Source of the DNA: Parus major
Taxonomy: Eukaryota > Chordata > Aves > Passeriformes > Paridae
DNA: 64,000 bases
NCBI RefSeq assembly: GCF_001522545.3
Contig: NC_031772.1
Coordinates: 5,959,354 to 6,023,353 of the forward strand
Reading direction: 5' to 3'
Shown: positions 56,570 to 64,000 of the stretch, piece after piece
How positions within the stretch are numbered: position 1 is the stretch's first letter
Layout of the letters: the number at the start of each line of letters is the position of its first letter
Translations under genes and position numbers: made by a program
Notes under the pieces: generated by a model
What the model was told of the DNA's origin: nothing
The model's input: the letters and a program-made list of their open reading frames with translations, nothing else
The model's database searches: none

Positions 56570-57065
56570 GGGGAGAGGGAGCCCGGAGAAATCTGATGTG
56601 TCGGCAGAATTGTTTCTATACAGAATATTTTTCAAAGACTTCAATAAGGCAAGAGCAGCGTTTGCAAAGGGAGTGCGAACAAAGAAAACACAGCTGCATC
56701 TTGGGGCTGAAAGGAAGAGCTGGGGGGCGGCTGCGATCAGCTGGGCGGGGGGCGACAATCGGGACAGCGGGGCAGAGAATGGGCGCATTTTTCTGCAAAT
56801 ATTTGACGCTTTGGATGAGTTTGCTTTAGTGCTTCTTCCCCCTTGTGCGCTCCCACTCCACAAACATTAGCACTATCAACTTTTACTGGCAGGAGAGCTC
56901 TCAGTGGGAGATCTCCGCAGCTGATTCATTGAGGGTTCGCAGGAAACGGAATTTTAAAGGGAAATTTGCATTGTAAGTGCTTTGCACGTTCGGCTAATCA
57001 AGGCGAACATCAACGCCATGAGGCTTCCATGGCCAATTACAGCACAGCTCAAATATTGGCGATGG
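56570..57065. promoter_or_regulatory. Candidate developmental enhancer / conserved non-coding element
   Basis: About 500 bases of unique sequence, rich in motif-like words: gaattgtttctatacagaat, cttcaataaggcaagagc, aacaaagaaaacac, tctgcaaatatttgacgc, ttggatgagtttgctttag, aaacattagcactatcaac, gctgattcattgaggg and gggaaatttgcattgtaag, then ttcggctaatcaaggcg and ggccaattacagcacag. The ATTTGCAT at about 56963-56970 is a perfect POU octamer overlapping CATTGT, a SOX-type core. TAAT/AATTA cores follow. Frames are short and show no protein similarity. Enhancer status is inferred. Confidence 0.45.
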
Positions 57066-58537
57066 AGCCAAGGGGAAGATGTTCTCCAAGAGACGTTCCC
57101 GGGAGATGGGAGCCGTGGCCAGGGCGTGTTCGGGGGGCTCGGGGGGGCTGTGTCTGTCTGTCGGGGTGTGCTCTGCCAGGAGAACACGGACAGCTTCCAA
57201 GTGTGGGAGCTGGAAGCCAGAGCTCATCCATGTCCTGCGAGCAGAGATCTCGTGGTCGAGGTTTTGGGAATGCTGACGGCTGAAATGGAGAAGTGCTGAC
57301 TGGAGACGAGGCAAGAATTTTCAGAGCAGCTTCCAGCAATTCTGAGCTCTGTCCTGAACCTTTTTGCTCCTGAACTCGCCCTGAAACCACGGCACAGGAG
57401 TTCTCCTGTGGTGTTTGCACCCCATGGTGGTTTTCACAGGATTTGCAGACCCCAGGAATTGTTCCTGGCTTTCCCAGCTCAGGGGTTTCATTTCTCATTC
57501 TGGCCCAAGCCCGGAGGAACAAAGAGGCCTGGGAGAAGAATATTAAACAGGATCTACAGCCTTGAAAACTGTCCTCAAACAGCAGCTTGTGACCTGTGAG
57601 CTCCTTCACAGCTCCAGTGAAGGCCTGAGCGGGAACTTTGGAGTCTGGCTGTAACTTTATGTCCTTTTTCCTTTGCTTTCTGCCCTGAATCACCAGCCAT
57701 GGAGAATCCTGCAATATTTCCATGTGGTATTTCTAGGGTAACACCCAGGTCACCCCACATAGTGCCCTGTGTGGGGACAGTCAGGTGTGAGCCAGGTGTG
57801 CAGCTCCTCTCTTCTCCTAAGTCTGGCTTAAATCTTCTGCTTTTCCACTCCTTTGTCTTCCTTTGTCTTCCTTATTTGCCCCAAATTTTTCCTTCTTTGG
57901 AGCTATTTCAGACTGAGTTCCAAGGGGTCTGTACCATTTCTTTCAATTAACCTTCATATCAAAGAGATTGCACCATGTTCAGCAAGTGTTTTTGGAATAA
58001 ATGCTAAAAAACCCCCACACTATCCTGATTTTCCTTTCTTTGCTGTTATGCCTGGTGGCATCAACACCTGCCCGTCACAGCTCTTTCATTCCTGGAACAG
58101 CTCCATCTCTAACACACTCTACTGGGTTTTTTTTTTCAGGGTTTGTTGTTTTGGGTTTTTTTTTTTTTTAATTTTAATGTTATTGTGCAGCAACTTGTGT
58201 TTTCCTGCCTCCTTGTTCCGATTTCTTCCATGTATTTTGTGTTTCTGCCTTCCCACCCAACAGCAGCAGGCACCTGCCCGTGCTCGGGGGGTCCTTGATT
58301 CAATTCCTCTCCCTGACTCCGAGAGCTCACTTTGAAGATGCAGCAGAAATTCAGGTGGAAACTGTGGAATGTCTTCTTCTCAAAGAAAATTCAGTGCTGT
58401 GGTGTTTCATTTGCGTGCAGGAGGGCAAAGTCCACTCCTCAGGTCCCTCTGGGGTGGGGAAGAGCCATGGGATCTGTGGCAGGAGGGAGGCAGCTGAATG
58501 TGAATCTGACATCGGAAAGGGGTGATGGAAGTGGAGG
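57066..58537. other. Unique sequence with T-runs
   Basis: A T-rich segment at 58127-58178 has two runs of 10 or more T. The 160-codon frame across it is simple-sequence. No gene is supported. Confidence 0.45.
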
Positions 58538-58800
58538 ATCATGGAATGGTTTGGGCTGGAAGGGACTTCAAAGCCCACCCAGTCCTGCCCCCTACCACAG
58601 GCCGGGACACCTTCCCCTATCCCAAGTTTCTCCAAGCCCTGTCCAGCCTGGCCTTGGGCACTTCCAGGGATCCAGGGGCAGCCACAGCTTCTCTGGGCAC
58701 CCTGTGCCAGGGCCTGCCCACCCCACAGGGAACAATTCCTTCCCAATATCTCATCTAAATCTACTCTTTAGCTTCCAGTTTAAAGCCATTCCTCCATCCT
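58538..58800 (-). mobile_element. CR1 LINE 3' end, minus strand
   Basis: It reads atcatggaatggtttggg, ctggaagggacttcaaagcc, ccgggacaccttcccctatc, ggccttgggcacttccaggg, atccaggggcagccacagct and ggcaccctgtgccagggcct. It then continues further 5' into tttaaagccattcctccatc. The 5' part differs from the copy at 7500-7868, with cttccagtttaaagccatt where the other has the ctgccctctggcagtgg word. This indicates another CR1 subfamily. Confidence 0.92.
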
Positions 58801-59970
58801 GGATCCATTCCAGGATGTCCAGAAGCAAGTCCCAGAAACCGTCCATTGCTGCAAAGACTCCTTTATTTTAGTTTTATTTTTAAACAAAACTGGAAAAAAA
58901 GAGAAGCTGCTGAACTCTTTGGGAAACCTGGCCTCATCTCCAAACCTGGAATAAGCAGGTTTAGTTCCCAGCCTTGGGAATGGAGCACTGGGTGTCCCAC
59001 CAGTGACCTGAAGGATCAGCTGGGACAGACCTTGGTCCCTTTGTTTTCCTTACAGAAGCTGTCAAGGGGCAGTGGTGGCTTTGTCATGGAGATCCTGCTG
59101 GGACAGGAAAGCAAGGGAGCACCCCTAAAAATGGTGTCCCTGCATCCCTGCATCCCTGCCTGCGGACACCACACAGGCAGAATGGTTTCAGCTGGAAAAT
59201 CCCATAGTTAGGGATTTTCTTTCTGCAGCAGAGGAAGCCACAGCTCCCAGAGGTTCCCAGGAGCACCAGGATTGTCTGCCTGACCCTCGGGGGGTGACCC
59301 AGGAACAGGGCTCTGCTGGCAGGGGGCTCCTGCACAGACCCTCCCATCCCACCACCACACAGCTGCCCTTTTTCAGGAGTTTACCCACCTGGAGCATCCT
59401 ACAGGGGCCCAACAGCCCTAATTACACCTCTTCAAAGGCCTGTGGGCTCTGGGCAATTTACTGGGGCAAAACTAGGGGTGTTTTTAATTAAAAGTTTCAA
59501 AAAGTTGGGCCAGTTGGGTCAAAGGAATTCTTTCTTGCTCTGACCCATCGTCCGCTTGGAAATTGTTTAGCTGGGCATGTTTTCCCCCCCTTTAATTAAA
59601 ACTGAATTAAAACACGGGTTATTTGGGATAATGACTGTAAAAGCAGTTTGCATTTTCTGTGGGTTCTGGCTGTGGGGGGAGCCTGGTTTGGGGGAAGCCT
59701 GGTTTGGGGAGAGCCAGCTCTGGGGGCCCCAGGGGCAGCTCCAGAGCAGCAGGGCACTGGGACAGATGCCAATGTCCCCATCTGCTGCCACAGCAGCCAC
59801 TCCCATGGAGGATTTGGGTTGGAGGAAGAGGAGGGTGATGTTCCCACTGCCCCACGGAGCCCCCCAGATGTTCTCACCTTGCCCTTGGCTGGAGAGGCAG
59901 AACTGGGATCTTGTCTTTGGTGACATCTGGGCTTGGCTCCAGGGAGGGCCTGAGGGACCACGACATCCCA
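58801..59970. other. Unique sequence
   Basis: No feature was recognised. A local duplication gcctggtttgggg occurs twice near 59680-59710. Confidence 0.5.
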
Positions 59971-60306
59971 GAGAAAAAAGGAAAAGGGAAAAAGGGAAAA
60001 GGGAAAAAGGGAAATGCAAAGGGAAAGAAAGGAAGGAAAGAAAGGAAAATAAAAAAAAGNNNNNNNNNNNNNNNNNNNNNNNNNNNNNNNNNNNNNNNNN
60101 NNNNNNNNNNNNNNNNNNNNNNNNNNNNNNNNNNNNNNNNNNNNNNNNNNNNNNNNNNNNNNNNNNNNNNNNNNGAAAGGGAAAGGGAAAGGGAAAGGGA
60201 AGAGGAGAAAAGGGACAGAGAAAGGCACAAAAAAGTAAAAAGGAAAAGGGAAAAGGAAAAGGGAAAAAGAAGATGAAGAGGAAAGAAAAAGAAGGAAAGG
60301 AAAAAT
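59971..60306. repeat. (GGGAAA)n-type purine tract with an assembly gap
   Basis: Nearly pure A/G on the plus strand for all visible bases. Units of gggaaa, gggaaaa and ggaaagaaa predominate, with a regular gggaaa run at 60175-60199. The N-run 60060-60174 interrupts it. Long homopurine mirror-type repeats can form triplex DNA. The Lys/Gly/Glu-rich open frames here are artefacts. Confidence 0.95.
60060..60174. other. Assembly gap (115 N)
   Basis: A run of N inside the purine tract. Confidence 1.
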
Positions 60307-61179
60307 ACAGAAGACCCTGGAAAAGGACCTTATGCCCAAAGAGCCATCAAAATCCCGAGTGCTGAGCTGGGCTTTGCTGGCTCCCCCAGCAGGTGATGAG
60401 CAGCCCCCACCTGCCCCCTCTGCCCACCCAGGCCCATTTTCAGGCCCCCTGGGGCTGTTCCCCCCCAGCCCTGGCTCCCGTGAGAGGCTGTGTGAGCCTG
60501 GCATCTCTGCTGGAACCCCCAGGCATTGGTGACCCCACCTGAGCTCTGCCAGCACACGAGGCTGAGGCAGCTCTGGAGAGGGATCACTTCACTGGGCTAA
60601 AAGGAACACAGGAAAATCCCTACAAGCTGAGGAAGCATTCCCACTGCCATCATGGAGCATCTCCCTGAATGCAGAGCACATCAGTGCTGCTTTATTTGCA
60701 GCTCTGCTCTGGCACTTCTGGGAACTGCTGGCTGAAGGTTTGGAAATGCAATTATAGGCTTTGCTGGGTAATTTTGGGTTTATTTCCCACTGTGTTTGCT
60801 GGTGCTCTGCGGAGAGGGGAGGCTTTACTTAAACTTCACGGAACACAGACGTGCCCAGTTTGTGTTTTTCCTAGAAAGTTTGTGCCAGTCCTCTGTGGGG
60901 ATGGGCTGGGCCATGGGAAGTTTTCTTCTGGCTGGACACAAATAAAAGTCCAGGTCCTCCCTGCCTGGGGGTGGAAACAGGATACAGAAGGCTTCACCTC
61001 CACATCATTTTCTTACATCCGAAGCAGCTCAGGCAGGATCAGAAGCTGGTGCAGTCTGAAGGATTGAGGTGTTTTTGGGGGGCTGAGCCACACTCCCCAG
61101 GGATGGGGCTGCACTCCCACATAACCCCTGGCAGCCTGAGGTCAGCCACAGAATTGTCCCACCCTTGGAAGTGCATCCA
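60307..61179. other. Unique sequence
   Basis: No recognised feature. Confidence 0.5.
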
Positions 61180-61400
61180 TGTCCCTCCATGCCTTGTCCC
61201 AAGTCCCTCTCCAGCTCTCCTGGAGCCCTTTTAGGCACTGGAAAGGGCTCTGAGGCTTCCCTGGAGCCTTCTCCTCTCCAGATGAACACCCCAAGCTCTC
61301 TCCAGCCCTTGGAGCATCTCCATGGCCTCCTCTGGACCCTCTCCAGGAGCTCCACATCCCTCCTGTGCTGAGGACACAAGAGCTGGATGTAGGGGATGTA
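61180..61400 (-). mobile_element. CR1 LINE internal fragment, minus strand
   Basis: Complement of the part of CR1 upstream of the 3' tail: ccaagtccctctccagctct, cctggagcccttttaggcac, ctggagccttctcctctcc, gatgaacaccccaagctctc, cttggagcatctccatggcc and ctctggaccctctccagga, up to acaagagctggatgtagg. The 3' tail is missing, so it is truncated at its 3' side too or was interrupted. Confidence 0.92.
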
Positions 61401-62479
61401 GAGGAGCTTCTGTGTAGGACAGCCCTGCCCACATGGAGACCCCATTTACCCTCACACCCCTCACACTCTCCTCTCCATCCTGGGGCAGCAGAACCCCCTC
61501 CCCACACCTGGCCAGCATTCCCCAGCCATTCCTTCCCTTGTTTTCCTGCCGTCTTCACTGCTGGCACAGCTTCCAGCAGCCCCTCCAAGCAGCAGGTACT
61601 TTGTGCTGGATTAATCATGCGTTATCCCAGCATTAATTCCTGATGGGATTGAACATGTCACAGCCCAGGGAGCCATCAGGAGCGAGGCAACTTCATCCTG
61701 TGGCTCCTCGAGTGCAGCGGCAGAGGCTGGATGGGAAAACATCTCCCTCATCCCTGTGTGCTCCTGCTCTGGCTGGAGACCCAGGAGGGGCTGGGAGCTC
61801 CAGCAGGAAGGAGCCAGCGATTAAAGGTCAGGCTTACCTTAAAGGGAGAGCTTGAGCCCTTTTAATTAAATATTTATTTGTAACAGCCATTTCTCTCTTT
61901 CCTTCTTTCAAGTACCAGGCAGCTGCTAAGGTTTGGAAAAAGCCAAAAAAAAATTGCAGCAGAAAAAGAGGAGTCCAGGAGGAGAAAGGATTAGCAGTGA
62001 TGGGAGCAGGGCTCAGACGATGCTCCGGTGCTGGATCCTCTGCAAGCAGCTCCTCACCTGAAATTCCCATTAAACATCCCCTGCCACATCCTGTCCTTCA
62101 GAGCTAAAAAAACCCAGAACAGCTGGTGGGAAAACTCCATTTTTGGGGAAAGGAGGAGGGTGTAGGCCCGGGTGCCTCAGGCACACAGCGCTGGGCCAGC
62201 ATTCCAGCTGGATGCCAGAGGAGGGAATGAAATGAAGGGAAAGGCATCCTTGGGAGAGCGAGCCAGGGGAAACGCGACTTCTTTGCACCTGATTAAACAT
62301 CGCAGCATTCGCGGGGGGAACTGGAGCGGAGCCGTCTGAGCCGCGCAGGGAGAGGGGGCGGAGGAGCATCCTCCAGGGCTGGGATGACATTCCTGCTCCG
62401 GGAGCTTTCCAGCCCGGTACTCATCCCGGCCCATCCCAACCTCCCGCCCGGTCACTGGGGTCATCCATCAGCGGCACAA
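61401..62479. other. Unique sequence
   Basis: A short AT-rich stretch at 61855-61900; otherwise GC-rich and featureless. Confidence 0.5.
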
Positions 62480-62625
62480 CACCGGCCAGAGCAAGATAAT
62501 GCAGATTATTCATTGGCAAGGCTAAAGCAACCAGATGAGAACGCTGAACTTTGGTGCGTCAGACCAACAAAACAATCATATTTGGGGTTTAGACAATGGA
62601 AAAACATAAAAGCAGCTATTGCCCT
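62480..62625. promoter_or_regulatory. Candidate conserved non-coding element
   Basis: Unique AT-leaning block: gcaagataatgcagattatt, cattggcaaggctaaagc, gaacgctgaactttggtgc, gaccaacaaaacaatcatat and ttggggtttagacaatgg. Motifs include AATGCAGATTATTCATTGGC (CAAT box and POU-like), ACAAT and AACAAAACAAT. There is no repeat match. The role is inferred. Confidence 0.33.
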
Positions 62626-62744
62626 GCCCAGGCCTTGCTGTTCCCTCCTCAAGCTGTTCCCTGGGCTCAGACCAAGCCTGCAGGCTTGGGGACCCAACAG
62701 AGGGTGTACTGAGAGAGAACATGAAGGCCAAAAGTTGACACATA

Positions 62745-63030
62745 TCTAATACAGAAATTAAAAAAATGCAATTCAGGCATGATAAAACTATATAAAGCAA
62801 TTAATACAGAGAAAATACTGATCCTATGTAAATTATTAATGTCTAAAATACTGGTTATATACATTCTTAATCTGTAATATATTTTTATAAAAATAAATAT
62901 AATTTAAATAGATACTATAATATATATTTATAATATTTCTATAATATATTTTTATAAAAATAAATATAATTTAAATAGATACTATAATATGTATTTGTAA
63001 TATTTCTATAATACAATTTTTCTATTTCAT
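62745..63030. repeat. AT-rich block with a 67-base tandem duplication
   Basis: From about 62745 the sequence becomes extremely AT-rich. A 67-base unit begins taatatatttttataaaa at 62875 and again at 62942. A third, partial copy starts at 63009 (taatacaatttt). The two full units differ at only a few positions near their ends (atatatttataa versus atgtatttgtaa). This stands out sharply from the GC-rich surroundings. Confidence 0.95.
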
Positions 63031-63806
63031 TTGTTTTAGCTGGTGCCTAAAGGCCCGGGTGGAGCTGGTGCTCCTGGGTGTGCCCATTCTGCAGCCCTCG
63101 GAGGGAACGTCCCAGTTTGTCCCCAGGGCAGCACGTGCCCATTTCTAGTGGAAGTGACAAAGATTTGGAGAGCCAGGACGGGCTTTTTTTCCCCAAATCA
63201 CAGCTACTGAACTGTCTTGTCAGTATTGTCTTGATAATGACAAAACGAGGATCTGCCGGGGTGGAGGGAGGAAACAATTTGGGACAGATTTGTCCAACCG
63301 CTTCAATCTTCAGGTGTTGAGGAGTCAAAGGATCGTTCCTTTCTCCTCTGCTGCTTAAAATACGGAGGTCAAGGTATCCCCACTCCCAGGAAAAATGAGA
63401 ATTCGGGAGAAACGCAGCCTCCGGATGAACCCAAGGCACAGAAAATCAGCTGGAGCTCAAGGGTAGTTTTCGTTTCTGATCAATCTCAAATCATTTTGAC
63501 CTAAGGTATAATTTGAAATGTTCCTGTCTCAGTTATAACAGCCCCAGGGCCCTCTGGGTTGTTTTCACCCTTTTGCCTGCTTGTTCTCTCTCTCTGCTTA
63601 TAAGATCCCAGGAACAGTTTAATGAAAAATGAGTGCGTGGCTGGAGGGGTCAATGGAGAGTCATTTTAGATCCTTTAAAAAAAAACAGGCAGGGTTTGGT
63701 TGTGTTCTTTTAGACAGGGGTTTTCACACTGGAGAAGATTTGTGGGAAGAGAAAAGCATTTATCCCTCTGTCAGTTCTTCTGGCTGCCTGCTCCTGCTCT
63801 CTTTTT
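63031..63806. other. Unique sequence
   Basis: No gene or transposon was recognised. An A-run lies at 63677-63686. Confidence 0.5.
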
Positions 63807-63928
63807 CATGGAATCATGGACTCACTGAATCTTTAAGGTTGGAAAAGCCCTGTAGGAGCAGCATTTCCCCAGCACTGCCAAAGGCACCACTAACCCATGT
63901 CCCAAAGTGCCACATGAACACAGCTGCA
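63807..63928 (-). mobile_element. CR1 LINE 3' end, minus strand, second type
   Basis: It reads catggaatcatggactcac, tgaatctttaaggttgg, aaaagccctgtaggagc, cccagcactgccaaaggcac, cactaacccatgtcccaaag and tgccacatgaacacagctg. The word order cactgccaa-ggcaccactaa-catgtccc-aagtgccacat is diagnostic for this CR1 3' end. It is interrupted by the (CATC)n at its 5' side. Confidence 0.9.
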
Positions 63929-64000
63929 CATCCATCCATCCATCCATCATCCATCCACATCCATCCATCATCCATCCATCATCCATCCATCATCCATCCA
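63929..64000. repeat. (CATC)n microsatellite reaching the window end
   Basis: Catc/atcc units with occasional atcatcc and acatcc interruptions, still running at position 64000. Full length is therefore unknown. It arose at or inside the CR1 3' end described just before it. Confidence 0.97.

Noticed and set aside
59577..60365. 262-codon Lys/Glu/Gly-rich frame
   Set aside because: Product of the homopurine tract and an N-run.
1..64000. tRNA, rRNA or other structural RNA genes
   Set aside because: I looked for T-loop/B-box words such as ggttcgaatcc and for rRNA-like blocks on both strands and saw none; the nearest matches lie inside CR1 or unique DNA without cloverleaf context.

Overview
The window is eukaryotic and almost certainly avian (Neoaves, most likely a songbird). 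The evidence is sixteen pieces of CR1 LINE in both orientations, the characteristic interspersed repeat of bird genomes, in the GC-rich subfamilies typical of finch-like genomes. The background is fairly GC-rich, with many short G/C-rich minisatellites and six runs of N marking draft-assembly gaps. I found no protein-coding gene, tRNA, rRNA, CRISPR array or bacterial feature that I can defend. The open reading frames of 60-380 codons are what GC-rich non-coding DNA, tandem repeats and N-runs produce by chance. None shows a recognisable domain or a coherent exon series.

Layout: 0-8 kb has a CA/C-rich minisatellite (0.86-1.22 kb), three plus-strand CR1 pieces, one minus-strand CR1 and two AT-richer blocks that look like conserved non-coding DNA. 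8-18.3 kb is mostly unique with five short CR1 pieces, a homeodomain-motif-rich block at 16.66-16.93 kb and a smaller one near 10.0 kb. 18.7-22.2 kb is a cluster of three minisatellites, two of them broken by gaps. 22-37 kb is mostly unique, with a CpG-rich segment at 23.9-24.3 kb, two CR1 pieces and two notable inverted repeats at 31.26-31.55 kb. 37.3-38.15 kb is a pyrimidine microsatellite, a 485-base gap and then a clear CpG island, the best candidate for a hidden promoter. 40.7-45.1 kb contains a 587-base gap, an unexplained exact 27-base repeat 2.4 kb apart, a CR1 and a 20-base minisatellite with a gap. 46.3-47.4 kb holds a 24-copy 14-base minisatellite and a 12-base repeat. 49-58 kb is mostly unique with an 8-copy 25-base minisatellite and candidate regulatory blocks at 51.3, 54.9 and 56.6-57.06 kb. 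58.5-64 kb has three CR1 pieces, a (GGGAAA)-type purine tract with a gap, an AT-rich 67-base tandem duplication and a (CATC)n microsatellite running off the end.

Functionally this reads as intergenic or long-intronic DNA. The most useful content is (i) AT-rich islands dense in homeodomain, POU or T-box-like motifs in GC-rich surroundings, candidates for developmental enhancers, (ii) the CpG island at 37.8-38.15 kb, (iii) several homogeneous tandem arrays likely to vary in length between individuals, and (iv) a few exon-like signals too weak to call. All conservation statements are inferences from base composition and motif density, because no alignment could be run.
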